From Symsagittifera roscoffensis (taxonomy: Eukaryota > Xenacoelomorpha > Acoela > Convolutidae): a stretch of DNA of 31,648 bases. Positions within the stretch are counted from its first letter, which is position 1; each line of letters begins with the position of its first letter. The notes beneath the pieces are model-generated. The model had not been told where the DNA came from. It saw only the letters and a program-made list of their open reading frames with translations, and made no database searches. Position numbers and translations under genes: made by a program. The stretch lies in contig NW_026970835.1 of assembly GCF_963678635.1 (NCBI RefSeq), positions 1-31,648 of the forward strand. Reading direction: 5' to 3'. Positions 1-9,327 of this stretch are shown one piece after another.

Positions 1-403
1 CCTTTGACCTTCTTTTTTGACCTCACCAGCCAGACTTTGCACCAAATGAGTGTGGACAACTCGGGATTTTTGAAGCTATTCGCCGAAACTCCAGATGATA
101 AGAAACGCATCTCTCTCCTCCATTATGCCTACTTTCATGCCAAGAATTCCAGCGACAAGGAAGACAGCTGGGAGTCTCTCTCTGGAACTGTAACTACTGA
201 AAATCATGGTTTGGAACGCCCAATTTTGACTCTGATTGCGGACGACATACAGTGCATGGAGACGTCAAACTTCTTGGCTGAATTGATCGCTTGTTCGGCC
301 TACAAGTCGTTCGCTAGTCGCACCCACCCGAAGCAGGTGCAGAATTTGGTGAAGATGTTTCCCTACACTTCTTCTGCATCGGAAGGAGACATTGCGAATA
401 GAG
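1..403 (+). CDS. Unrecognised five-exon gene, first visible exon (5' partial)
   Basis: This exon is open from the window edge and encodes about 134 residues, beginning PLTFFFDLTSQTLHQM. The gene continues in exons 1948-2202, 2979-3377, 6140-6353 and 6792-7173, giving about 550 residues before the TAA. I do not recognise the family. The visible protein is soluble-looking, with no signal peptide, no membrane segment and no cysteine-rich module. It has helical stretches such as ILTLIADDIQCMETSNFLAE, and a Ser/Pro-rich acidic tail. The exon ends AGAG/GTTAAC in phase 1 (one base, G, carried over). That G joins AT at 1948 to make an Asp codon, so the splice keeps the frame. Codons use noticeably more G and C than the flanking introns. 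Exon structure is strongly supported; function is unknown. Confidence 0.8.
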
Positions 404-949
404 GTTAACAATTATTTATTGGCCATCCTATTTTTTGAAGAAAAAAAATAAGATTAGTTCCTAGTTCAATCCTGAAAAATTGAAGAAAAAGTGATTTAAG
501 TAAATAAGAATATCATTGGCAAAAATTTACCACTAAAATCAAGTTTTTGAGTAACATAAGAGTACAATCATAATTATAAAGGTTAGCTAATGAATGATTG
601 CAAAACTTTCTCGCTAAATGGAAAGTTGCGAAGTACCGAAAAAAATATCAAGGCAGTGACTTCAGTGATCTTGCTGTAGACTTCTTAGAAGAAAATGGAA
701 TTTTCTTGCTTTATTATTACTCTATTCTAGATTATAGCAAGATTTGCTTTTAATTTGCAAAACTTTTGCAAGTTTGCTTTTTCATTTGTCAAAAGTATGC
801 CAGATTTTGCATTCATCTTGCCTGCTTCTTGTCAGATTTGCATTCCATTTGCAGGAAAAATTATCAGTTCTCTTGTTTTGTTACTGTGTTTCTGTTTAGA
901 TTGTGCTCAGTATTTGTTCCGGGACAAAGAAAACAAACCAGTTTCAAGT

Positions 950-1006
950 GGGGGTGGAGCTGGAGCAGAAGGGGGAGAGGGAGGGGGAGGCAATGTGGAT
1001 GGGGGG
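950..1006 (+). repeat. G-rich tract, quadruplex-capable
   Basis: Five G runs of three to six bases (near 950-954, 971-975, 979-981, 983-987 and 1001-1006) sit on the sense strand of intron 1, separated by short A/G-rich spacers. The run spacing fits the usual intramolecular G-quadruplex pattern. Whether it forms or matters in RNA is inference. Confidence 0.6.
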
Positions 1007-1119
1007 AGACCAACAGCATTTCACATGGTGGGAAACAGTATTTCCGAAGAACGAAGTCTACTCGTAGCTGTTGCATGCACACGAATACCACAGGTTACTA
1101 AGCCGAAGGTTTTCATGGC

Positions 1120-1265
1120 CGAAGGACCGAATATACGAAACTTTTCGACCAGTTGAATATCCTCCAAAGTGTCCTAATCTTACTGATTTTTTTCTCTTGC
1201 TTCTTTCTTAGTTAACAAACTGAACTTTGATTGATTAATATAATTTTCAGTCATTCGGTCCTTCG
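1120..1265. repeat. Short element bounded by a perfect 13-bp inverted repeat
   Basis: CGAAGGACCGAAT at 1120-1132 is the exact reverse complement of ATTCGGTCCTTCG at 1253-1265, about 120 bases away. The A/T-rich interior has no open frame. It could be a very small MITE or the remains of one. No target duplication was found. Confidence 0.45.
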
Positions 1266-1404
1266 AAAAAAATGAACATTGCTCTGTTTAGGAATTGGTC
1301 CATCAAGAGGAATTGCCTTTGAAAATTTTTTTCTTGGACTCAGGTTGCTGAAAAAAATTTCAGTTTTTGAACGATGAGATGAAGCTATTATACGGCTTTT
1401 CAGA

Positions 1405-1854
1405 TAAGTCAGTAGGCGCGGGTCTATGAATTTCTCGAGAGGGGGGGGGGGGGCGAATTTTCAAAAAAAAATTTGAAATTTTTTGTCGACTTTTTTTTAG
1501 GTCGAACAAATTGATTTTCTGAACTCTCCCAAACCACTATAAAGACACTAATTTTACAAAATTTTCTGCGCCGCAGGCAAATTTTTGCAAAAAAAAAACA
1601 GGCCAAAAAAGCGTTTTTAGGCACTTTTTGGGAAACTTTGACCAAAAAATTGCGTTTTTTCGGCGCGCGCTCCCTCCTCAAAATTAGTATATATTGGCGC
1701 CAAAGGCGCCTTAAGAAAAATTTTAGGGTCCGTAACCAAAAATGGATATCTCAAATAGTTCAAAGGGGGGACCCTTTCGGTTGGCAGGGGGTCGAGTACC
1801 TAAGAAAGAGCGTCGCCCCCCCGCCCCCCTTAAGTCCGCTACTGTAAGTCAGTA
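1405..1854. mobile_element. hAT-like miniature element, copy a
   Basis: The left end reads CAGTAGGCGCGGGTCTATGA and the right end is ...AAGTCCGCTACTG, so the termini are inverted (CAGTAG at both ends). The direct repeat TAAGTCAGTA at 1405-1414 and 1845-1854 flanks it and overlaps the left CAG, consistent with a target duplication that has merged with the terminus. The interior resembles the copies at 6428, 8726 and 9136. It carries a 13-base G run (1441-1453), a hairpin GGCGCC-AAA-GGCGCC at 1696-1710, and CCCCCC/GGGGGG-rich ends. CAG-starting termini and 8-bp duplications are hAT superfamily traits. It has no transposase, so it is non-autonomous. Confidence 0.65.
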
Positions 1855-1947
1855 TGAACTTTAATGGAAATAATCATAGAGTAAACTGTCATCCGTTGAT
1901 TTTTGATAACTTAAATTAAAGAAATTTTTTTTTCTCGTAGATTGCAG

Positions 1948-2202
1948 ATTATTTTGGGCCGAAATGTCCCAACCAAAAACTGTTCGCTGCAACTGCCAAG
2001 CTGATCGACAAAGCTAAACACGAGAACGCGAAACGAACCCTCAACGACATTTTTAACAGCGACTCCAACTGGAAACGACTCAAAAACGGGCGACTGTCCT
2101 TCAAACATCTCTCGTCCTACAACCCTAGTGGAAATCCACCCAAAAACAGGGGGAAATATCTACCAAAAAGTTCATCTTTGGTGTTTCTGAAAAATAACAA
2201 AG
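1948..2202 (+). CDS. Unrecognised five-exon gene, exon 2
   Basis: This is an 85-codon exon between acceptor TTGCAG and donor AAAG/GTATAA. It enters with AT completing an Asp codon and leaves in phase 1 with G, which joins AT at 2979 to make another Asp. The peptide is basic and polar. It begins YFGPKCPNQKLFAATAKLID and includes a low-complexity Asn/Pro/Lys stretch (NPSGNPPKNRGKYLP). The other two frames are interrupted by stops. No domain recognised. Confidence 0.8.
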
Positions 2203-2978
2203 GTATAATTCTCAATTTGGAAGCTTATAATCCGCGTTCAATGTCAGATATGCATTTTTGGTCCAATCGAATGATGAAAAATTTTTTTGTTTTCAACACT
2301 CGAACCACTTTTCATAAATAAACGTCAGATGGCTAGATTGGATCGAGTGGTTAATCAAATGAAATCCTTTTTTTTCGTGATGCATATTATAATGAAATCA
2401 GACTGCAACAAAAAGCAGCTAAACTACTTTCTCGGAACCTAAAAAAATTATATGAAAGTTTTTGCTGGCAGAGTAAAGAGTAGACCAAGAGTGCATAAAA
2501 ATGAGAGTCAGTCTGTGTGATATTTTATTAAAGACCACGAAAACATAATTAAGACTTCGCAGTAATGACAATAATTACATGGCAGTTTAAATGAGAGTAA
2601 TTACACGATGACTTAAAAATGATAAGAAAAACCATCCCCTCCACCCCGATCAAAAAGCAAAAAGCAATTCACGAATGAATAGAAATATGACTCAGATTGC
2701 TTTCCATTCTTGGTTTCAGCTAAGGGTGCTTTTCATACTTGATCTTCAAGAACGCTATTTGGTATTTTTAAGCTATTTTCATTCAATTTGGAGCTTATTT
2801 TTACTCCAATCCCGCTACATACAAAATGGCTGATGTTTTTGTTATTTAAAAAGTTTGCCATAAATTATTCATTTTTACAAATATGACCACGTGCACGGAA
2901 GTTTCTGATAAATTATAGAGAACATTTGTCGAAACTTTGTAATCCAGCTTTAAGAAAATAAAAGCATATTTGCTTCAG
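2203..2978 (+). other. Intron 2 of the unrecognised gene
   Basis: This 776-bp AT-rich intron runs from GTATAA to TTCAG. I see no element or open frame in it. Confidence 0.75.
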
Positions 2979-3377
2979 ATGACCAGAAGTGTCCCATACT
3001 TTGGTTCAAACTCTCCTTCTTCATTCGAGAGTTGAGTGACCTCAAAAAGAACACTGCCTCTTCAAGGTTCTACACCGAAAGTCGAGACGCCCTAGTCGAA
3101 ATGTGTGAAGTGTTCTGCACGCACCTTATGCAACAAGTGCACTTTGTTCTTGAGTCCTTCTGGGAACTTTGTGAAATGGGATCATCGGCGCCCTATGTGC
3201 CGCCCAGAAATAGCCAACAAGGTGTGATTTGTTCTAAAAATGGGCTGAAAACTCTCAATCAACGGGCGGAACCGAAAGAACGCTTGCTGCTGGAGTGTTT
3301 CCTCAAAACTCAAATTGCGGTGGAGTCGTTGGGATTTGAAATGCCGCCAGCCTACTCAGACTTTGTTTTTTCATTGG
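2979..3377 (+). CDS. Unrecognised five-exon gene, exon 3
   Basis: This 133-codon exon follows acceptor GCTTCAG and ends TTGG/GTACGT, a strong donor. It encodes mostly amphipathic helix, for example ALVEMCEVFCTHLMQQVHFV and ERLLLECFLKTQIAVESLGF. That suggests an alpha-helical repeat or scaffold-type fold, but no named family is evident. The exon leaves in phase 1 with G, completing a Gly codon with GA at 6140. An open frame does run on past the donor to 3517, but its peptide turns low-complexity there, so I end the exon at 3377. Confidence 0.85.
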
Positions 3378-4424
3378 GTACGTTTTCTTGTTTTTTAGTG
3401 AAATTTTTCACTCCCTACTTGAAAACTTTTCACAGCACGAACAAAAAAAATTCTAGTAAGCTTCTCTTTTTCATGATTTTTAGGCAGTTTTATGTTAAAT
3501 CACAGTATAGTAGATAGTGAGATATCTTACCAGTGTGGTCAACTCGTAGAATATTGTTTGTCATAATACACCGCCTATAAGTCACGTTATCGGTTTTCGG
3601 GGGAGATGTTAGTGCAACTCCTTAGTATAGAAAATTAGATCTTAATCCTACTCTTAGTTTCCTTGGTCTCAATAGATCATATGTATAAACACTGATTTTT
3701 TGAGTTTGAGGTTGACATTAGTTTCTTACGATCAGTCGGTAAAAAGTTCTGAGTACCAACCAAGTTGCATAAATAAATTTGGAGCAAATTTTATAAAAGG
3801 AGTGGTAGCAAGGGTACCGTGTTCGTCCAGAAGAAAAAATTAAGTTCAATTACTGATTAAAACTCATCAGTCTCTTAATTGAAGCCAAAAAAAACTTAAA
3901 TTGTGAGCTGACTTGATCCATGGAAAAAAGCAATTTTTAAATCACAAAAAAACTCGTGCGTTCGTTTCGTTTGCAATAGTTTTTGAATCCAATTTTTTGA
4001 AACCCATTGGCTCTCATGCTTTAATAAGGTTTTTAAGTACTAATACTTTGTTAAATTACTAAAAGTTTGAACTTAACTCACTTAACATTATATTTTTTCC
4101 AGTCTATGGTTAAAAAATTTACCTGTCATAATTTTTGTTAATGGGTTGATAAGAAAAAGTTCAGAACAACTCGAGAACTAATTTATGACTCTTTTCCACT
4201 TTTCCCCCACGTTTGAGTTTCAGTTTTGAAAAATAAAGTCACAATGTAATGAAAATTTGCATGTTGAACAAACTAACTATTGTGAACACATTTGTTCTTC
4301 ATAAATTACTTCGTAACATCACGCGTTCAGCCAGAATAACACGAGGCGAGTGCACGTAATTCATTCTAATTTTATAACCAGTGATTTTTATCCGAGACCA
4401 AAACTTTAAAATCTGTACTGGTTT

Positions 4425-4870
4425 TGTTCCGACTTTCGTAACGAAAGTAACGGAATACTTGGCTCGGAGTGATTTTTTTTCAGACAAGTTTCGACTTCTT
4501 AACTAGTCATTTTTGACGGAACTTTTTTTGATATCATTAAAAAGGTATTGTTGTGTTGAGGTTGAGCTTGAAAAAATATTTTACCTGTAATCATTTTTCG
4601 TAAAGTTATGAGAGTTTAAAAATTGCCATTTTGGCCTATTTGGGGCAATTAACGTGCTATACATTTTGCGCTATTAACGCGTAAGCGGAGATTTAATCCG
4701 TCTTAGAAAACGTTACAAATTGGTTAAAGCAAGCAATTTGCCGTGATTAATTTGTTTTTTAGGAGCGAAAACTATTCCTATGGCGTGTGGGGGAATGATT
4801 TTCACAAAAAAAAACAGATTTAAAAATTGTAGAAGAAAAAACGTCAAATTCCCTGCAAAAATTTAATTGC
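4425..4870 (+). mobile_element. Hairpin-ended element, copy 1 (3'-truncated)
   Basis: It starts TGTTCCGACTTTCG, with the 7-bp hairpin ACTTTCG-TAA-CGAAAGT, and follows copy 2 base for base with scattered changes. It loses the similarity before the 3' hairpin end. Shared internal landmarks are TTTTTGACGGAA, TTAACGCG and GGAGATTTAATCCGTCTTA. Copy 2 begins only a few bases after it, so the two stand head to tail. Confidence 0.75.
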
Positions 4871-4876
4871 ATTTAT

Positions 4877-5422
4877 TGTTCCGACTTTCGGTACGAAAGT
4901 AACGGAATATTTGTGCTCGGGGTGGGTTTTTTTTTCTTCAGACAAATTTTGACTTTTTAACTAGCCATTTTTGACGGAATTTTTTTATATCATTCAAAAA
5001 GTATTGTTGTCTTGAGCTTAAATTTAAAAAGAAATTTCGCCTGTGATCATTTTTCGTAAAGTTACGGGGGTTTAAAGATTACCATTTTGGGCATTTTGAC
5101 CAATTTGGGACAATTAACGCGCGATATAATTCGCGCTATTAACGCATAAGCGGAGATTTAATCCGTCTTATAAATCGTTCCAAATTGGTTGAACGAAGCT
5201 AATTTGCCATATTTGATTTGTTACAAGGAACGAAATCTCTCTTTTTGTACTTTAAATGGCGTGTGGGGGGCTGATTTTCATAAAAAATTTTAAATTTAAA
5301 AAAAAAAAATTTCATTTTATTTTATTTCATTTAACTTTTTTTTATGTTATTACTGCTGCTCCATAAACCTTAAAAGGCAGTCGGAACATTCAGGGCTTCG
5401 CCCTGATACGAGCAGTCTTGTT
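4877..5422 (+). mobile_element. Hairpin-ended element, copy 2 (full length, 546 bp)
   Basis: The 5' end is TGTTCCGACT with hairpin ACTTTCG-GTA-CGAAAGT. Near the 3' end is the inverted match AGTCGGAACA, then hairpin CAGGGC-TTC-GCCCTG (5391-5405), then GATACGAGCAGTCTTGTT. A third imperfect hairpin (TTAACGCGCGA ... TCGCGCTATTAA) lies in the middle. It has no open frame and no clear target duplication. Subterminal inverted repeats plus a 3' hairpin resemble Helentron-derived non-autonomous elements; that class assignment is inference. The copy at 12835-13380 has the same length, which fixes both ends. Confidence 0.8.
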
Positions 5423-5973
5423 AAACATATTATTCAAACTATTAAACAAAAAGGCAACGCGGCAAATTTCTTTTATTTTTCTTCGGTCCCACTGATTGTG
5501 GTTCACAAACCTGCGGTCGCGCCGTTTGTTGATAAATTTCCTGGGTCGCGCCGAACGCAGACACACCTCCTTTTAATGCAAAACTTAGAAACAACAAATT
5601 TGGCCATGAAGGTTTAAAATTGCCCAGTTTTGATCGCGACACTCTGGAAACTCTAAATTTGGTCGCTGTAATCAAATCCTAAAACCACAGCCTCAAAAAA
5701 CTTTGTTTTGTATAAAATTTGTTCAATTCGAAAAAGCAGTCTGTTAGCTTGTATAGTCACTATAGTCTCTGTAAAAATCTGATAACAAGCAATTACACAA
5801 CATTTAATTTTCGAAAATAAGGGAAAAATTGAGCCTGTGGTTTATATATTTTCTCCCAAAGTTTTTGGGCTTTTAGCTAGCATTTTTTCTACAAAATTTA
5901 ATATATACTTTGAAAGATATGGATAACTTGAGCTCTATTATCAGTTTGAAATTAGTCAACTGCCAATTGTAAC

Positions 5974-6012
5974 AATTATAATAAATTTTCATGATAAAAT
6001 TTATTATAATTG
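5974..6012. repeat. Perfect AT palindrome with a 6-base loop
   Basis: AATTATAATAAATTTT (5974-5989) is followed by loop CATGAT and then the exact reverse complement (5996-6011). One further C-G pair (5973/6012) extends the stem. More A/T-only imperfect hairpins follow to about 6060. It lies about 130 bases upstream of exon 4. Confidence 0.8.
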
Positions 6013-6139
6013 ACGCAATATAATTTATAATAAAAACTTTTATAATTTCATAATAAATTTTCCGTGTGAACGATTTAGATAAAAATTTATCCCTTAAACA
6101 CTTCTTCTTGATTTAATATGCTGTAACTTCTGCTTGTAG

Positions 6140-6353
6140 GAATCAGATCATACAGTCTGTCCTACTTCAGCGCCATGTTAAACGGAGGAGTGTTCAAGCT
6201 GTCTCCACATTCTTGCAGAAGAGTCTTTGAAGAGTTGGATGAAAATCAAGGCGTGAACGATCAATCTCCGTCTTCAAACGACGACTCATCATCAAAGCAA
6301 AAGGAAGTGTTTTCATTTAAACACGACATTCTTCTTAGATACGACTCTTTGTG
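6140..6353 (+). CDS. Unrecognised five-exon gene, exon 4
   Basis: The exon follows CTTGTAG. GA completes the Gly codon from exon 3, then the frame reads IRSYSLSYFSAMLNGGVFKL. Next is an acidic Ser-rich linker (NDQSPSSNDDSSSKQKE) and KHDILLRYDSLW. It ends TGTG/GTTAGT in phase 2. The ATG at 6175 lies inside the exon and need not be a start, because the upstream codons join exon 3 in frame. Confidence 0.8.
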
Positions 6354-6791
6354 GTTAGTAGCTTCGTTAAGAAAATCTTTTCACATGAGTTTTTGAAGTT
6401 TTTGGAGCTAAACCTATAACATCATCTCAGGGTTGGATTCAGGATTTTTTGACGGCAGTTCGGCCCCATATCCCGTCAAGAAATATCCTAGATCCACCCT
6501 TATTTGATGAATGGGGGTCGGGCGGGAATTTTCAATAAATTCTTAAAAAATTCGTTATTTTTTATGTACTCTGCAATTTCTTGAACTCTCCTAAAGCTTC
6601 AAAAAGACTAGTTTTTAACAAAGAAAGATTTTATACAGCCGCCGAAGTTTTTAAATGCCTTTTTTTGGCAATAACTGGATCTCGAATTCCTCAAAAGGGA
6701 ACGTTCTTCTAAATCTGCTCCTGCATCAAGTGCAACCTAAAATAGCTCCATATAAAAAACTATAACTCAAATCACCAAATTTTACTTTTAG
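6354..6791 (+). other. Intron 4 of the unrecognised gene
   Basis: This 438-bp intron runs from GTTAGT to ACTTTTAG. About two thirds of it is hAT-like miniature element copy b (6428-6723). Confidence 0.75.
6428..6723. mobile_element. hAT-like miniature element, copy b
   Basis: It begins CAGGGTTGGATTCAGG and ends AAATCTGCTCCTG, inverted to each other. The flanks are CATCATCT (6420-6427) and CATCAAGT (6724-6731), matching at 6 of 8 positions, a decayed 8-bp duplication. A reversed copy of the element's own head (TATCCTAGATCCACCC, near 6485-6500) makes the first 80 bases an imperfect hairpin. Non-autonomous. Confidence 0.7.
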
Positions 6792-7173
6792 CCCTCTAGC
6801 AGATATTCAAACTGTTGTGAACTGGGAACCGGGCAAGCGAATTTGCCAGGAGATGGCACTGATGAAAAAACTATCTGAAGTCACCGGCTATTTCGACCGC
6901 GGACCCCTACCTGCTCCCCCGAACCCCTTCCCGTCATTCGGCTCATCCACATCTCTCGGCAGCTCCGAGAGCAGCGAGAGCTTCGACAAAGCCGAGAGCC
7001 CCGAAGGTGGTCCCTCTGTACCTGTAGATTTAGTCAGTGAAGCCAGGACGAATTTCAGAGCGTACATTTCGTCTAAGCTGGGCAAAAACAATGCATCCCA
7101 ATATTTCGTCACGCCGCCTCCGGGTGAAAATACTACATCTCAAATTGACGACAGTTTGTGGTTCTATGATTAA
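6792..7173 (+). CDS. Unrecognised five-exon gene, terminal exon
   Basis: After acceptor TTTTAG, a single C completes the phase-2 Cys codon, then PLADIQTVVNWEPGKRICQE follows. Residues from about 6890 on are a Pro/Ser-rich, acidic, probably disordered stretch (GPLPAPPNPFPSFGSSTSLG), ending in the acidic tail QIDDSLWFYD and TAA at 7171-7173. The tail composition suggests phosphorylation or short binding motifs, which is inference. No AATAAA lies in the next 150 bases. Confidence 0.85.
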
Positions 7174-7332
7174 AGTGCTTGCGAAGCTATTTTTTAATTC
7201 ATTACCTCTCGAAATATTTATTTAGATAAGTTATAAACTGTTCAATATCCATGAAAGTTGATGAAAGTTTTGAATGGCCACCAGTTTTTTGTTTTAGAGT
7301 TTTGTGTCAAAGCTGTGTGAAATCTTTTCTAG
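7174..7332 (+). other. 3' untranslated or intergenic AT-rich spacer
   Basis: This AT-rich stretch follows the TAA at 7173. No consensus polyadenylation hexamer and no repeat element were seen. Confidence 0.4.
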
Positions 7333-7505
7333 GATGTTGTTAAAAGCGCGTTGTCTCGACAGGATTTACCAGTGAATCAATTATTTGACAGTAAATCTAT
7401 ACCAACGCTGGAAACTCTCCGGAGCAATTTGAGAAACGATGGTCGCATGGAAAAATTTAACATTTTGCAAATGACAGTTTTGCGGAAACAGAAAACAATT
7501 CGAAG
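7333..7505 (+). CDS. Possible stray internal exon
   Basis: After a good acceptor (TCTTTTCTAG) a phase-0 frame reads DVVKSALSRQDLPVNQLFDS and continues through a basic helical stretch to ...LRKQKTIR. It ends CGAAG/GTGCAG in phase 2. Composition and codon choice resemble the exons upstream. It cannot be an alternative last exon of that gene, because exon 4 leaves phase 2 while this one enters in phase 0. No partner exon was found on the plus strand. It could belong to a gene that spans the minus-strand protease homologue, or be chance. Confidence 0.35.
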
Positions 7506-7967
7506 GTGCAGGAATTTTATTTATGGTTGTTGTATTTGCCCGGAAAAAAATACCCGATTCCAAAATTTTTCCTAGAAATTCTTACTCAGAACACAAAGTT
7601 TTTATTTAAGAAATAGAAACTTTGTCTCTGGGAGTCTTTCGTGCCCAAAAGATCATAGGCGCGAATTCTTTGAACTACCAATTAGAGCTCAGAATTGAAA
7701 AATTCGAAAAAAAATATCCCAATAAGCTCAGTCAGTTTTGGGCAGTTTATTGGGCGTTGATTGGTTGAGAGTTTTCGTGCATTCGGTCTTTCGCGCGTGA
7801 GAACAGCCACATACTTCTTCACTCAAACCGAGAAACTCAAAATACCTGCCTGCGTAACAAAAGTATAAAAGAATTATAAAACTTAAATTAAAAAAAAAAC
7901 TGGATGCAAAATTCATACATTCGATGTCATTGTAACTCCCTTTTTTAGAACATAAATAACGACAGTC
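7506..7967. other. Spacer between the stray exon and the protease-homologue gene
   Basis: AT-rich, with no supported gene. A minus-strand frame at 7728-7916 begins with a hydrophobic run but has no splice or homology support. Confidence 0.4.
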
Positions 7968-7973
7968 TTTATT
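7968..7973 (-). promoter_or_regulatory. Polyadenylation signal AATAAA
   Basis: On the minus strand AATAAA follows the TAA stop of the trypsin homologue by one base. No other hexamer was noticed nearby on that strand, so the 3' untranslated region would be very short. Confidence 0.55.
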
Positions 7974-7974
7974 C

Positions 7975-8554
7975 TTATGCAGTGAAATGGTAAATGAATT
8001 GGTGTATAAGAACGCCTGATATCAGAATCGAGTCAAAAGTAAGTCCTGCACAGTAGTTTTTAGTCGTGACGTCAGTAGTAGTATTTTGAGGCCAATTTTC
8101 CTCAATTTCGTCATCAACTATGTGAGCTTCGATCCATTCTTCTAAATGAGCCGTCATTCCAAGTTCGGACAGCTGGCAATTGAGCGACTTAGTCACTACA
8201 TAACCCGACAAGCATCGTTTTTTTGGATCGTTCAAATCTAAACCGAGAATTGGGTTCCCGACGTCCTGTCTGCATAGCTTCTCGACCGCTTTGTCGTCTT
8301 TTTGCCCACAGGTGTATTTTGTATGCAGGGGAAGATTCGGTTCGCATTTCGTTATTTTTACCTCAGTAAAAGTGGTGTTCAAATTTTCAACCTGCTTGAA
8401 AGAAGTGAATACTTCTTCCCGCCAGTTGTTGCAGAATCTCAATGTCGTCGCGGGCTTTGGGGGCACTGCGTTTGATTCTTGTGCAGGTTCGGCAGGTTTG
8501 AAGGGTTTGATTGTCACGATCACTATGTTGGATGTCACCGGGTCTGTCGAAAAG
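7975..8554 (-). CDS. Inactive trypsin-like protease homologue, exon 3 (C-terminal)
   Basis: The exon follows acceptor GATTTCAG. One C completes the phase-2 Asn codon, then FSTDPVTSNIVIVTIKPF follows. It encodes residues 120-312 and ends with TAA. The C-terminal half of a trypsin fold is visible: LCRQDVGNPIL replaces the CxGDSGGPL motif, so catalytic Ser is Val218. RCLSGYVVTKSLNC matches the strand before the last disulfide, and the closing helix LEEWIEAHI is conserved. An insert rich in Pro and Ala (about residues 138-156) is unusual. After the fold comes an acidic, Thr-rich tail with candidate N-glycosylation sites. It ends in the hydrophobic SILISGVLIHQFIYHF, which could be a GPI-anchor signal or a membrane anchor. 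Confidence 0.85.
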
Positions 8555-8725
8555 CTGAAATCGTATTTTGGTTTTTTGAAATCAAAAATGAAATTTTATT
8601 AGAGCTCGGTTCATCTACTGTATCTTTTAAACAATTCATGTATATCTTGTAAGACATCCTTGATTTATTTTATTTTTCTTTCCCTTCTACCCCTCCTCGC
8701 ATAGGAATAGGTTTTGTGTCATAAC

Positions 8726-9066
8726 CAGGGGCGGATCTAGGATTTTCTCGAGGATTTTCTGAAGATAAAATAAATCCTAGTTGATATCCTAGTTAGTCTG
8801 CAATTTGTTTTAGAACAAATGCTTCAAATGTAGATTATTTGCAGATGAGGGGATAGGAAAAATAGACTGCTCGTTTCGAATTGTAAAAAAGTGTTTTAAC
8901 TTTTTACAGGTGCAAGGATGAAGCGAAAGCAATTTCTTCGAACACAAAAAATACTGTCGTATACAAATGCTCAAAAAACGTGCCAAAAATGCTGTATTGA
9001 GGAACTTTTGGAATATTTTTAACAAATTCTGTCGATTGCGCTCCCTTCTCACATTTAATATTGAAC
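8726..9066. mobile_element. hAT-like miniature element, copy c (partial)
   Basis: It starts CAGGGGCGGATCTAGGATTT, the cleanest head of the four copies, with internal similarity to copy a (GCGCTCCCTTCTC near 9040). The other terminus and a matching target duplication were not found, so the right edge is approximate. Confidence 0.55.
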
Positions 9067-9135
9067 TTCTCATGACTGCTAAATTTTTCTAAGAAAAACT
9101 TTATGGTTGGTTGACCAAAAAAAATGTCATAGATG

Positions 9136-9327
9136 CAGGGATGGATCTAGGATTATCTTGAAGGGCGGATTTTCAAAAAAAAAAAATCGATTTTAGGGTT
9201 TTCAAAAATTTTAGGGTTGGTGACCGAAAATGGATGTCATGAAAAAAACCAAAGGCGGAAAACCCTTTGTTTGGTGAGGGGGTCGAATCCTTAAAAGAAG
9301 AAACATGCGCTCCCCTTCCCGCCTCTG
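9136..9327. mobile_element. hAT-like miniature element, copy d (complete, 192 bp)
   Basis: The ends are CAGGGATGGATCTAGG and CCTTCCCGCCTCTG, inverted with some mismatches. The 8-bp repeat CATAGATG flanks it perfectly at 9128-9135 and 9328-9335. An 8-bp duplication next to CAG...CTG termini is the hAT signature. It has no coding capacity and sits inside intron 2 of the trypsin homologue. Confidence 0.85.

Larger units (their letters stand above)
404..1947 (+). other. Intron 1 of the unrecognised gene
   Basis: It starts GTTAAC and ends TTGCAG. The 1.5 kb hold a G-rich tract (950-1006), a 13-bp inverted repeat (1120-1132 with 1253-1265) and a hAT-like miniature element (about 1405-1854). An open frame at 755-1156 is only the G-rich low-complexity tract and is not proposed as coding. 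The acceptor at 1947 was preferred over the TAG at 1940 because only 1947 keeps the reading phase. Confidence 0.75.
3378..6139 (+). other. Intron 3 of the unrecognised gene
   Basis: The longest intron here (2.76 kb) runs from GTACGT to CTTGTAG. It hosts two head-to-tail copies of the hairpin-ended element (4425-4870 and 4877-5422) and a perfect AT palindrome (5974-6012). The remaining sequence is AT-rich with no credible open frame. Confidence 0.75.

Noticed and set aside
755-1156. 133-codon plus-strand open frame
   Set aside because: It reads the G-rich low-complexity tract inside intron 1, overlaps another equally long frame, and has no splice or domain support.
7728-7916. Minus-strand frame starting with a hydrophobic run (possible signal peptide)
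   Set aside because: The run is A/T-rich Phe/Leu/Ile by composition, no splice partner was found, and it lies beyond the polyadenylation signal of the upstream gene.
8291-8602. 103-codon plus-strand open frame
   Set aside because: It is antisense to exon 3 of the trypsin homologue, whose own frame carries clear family motifs.
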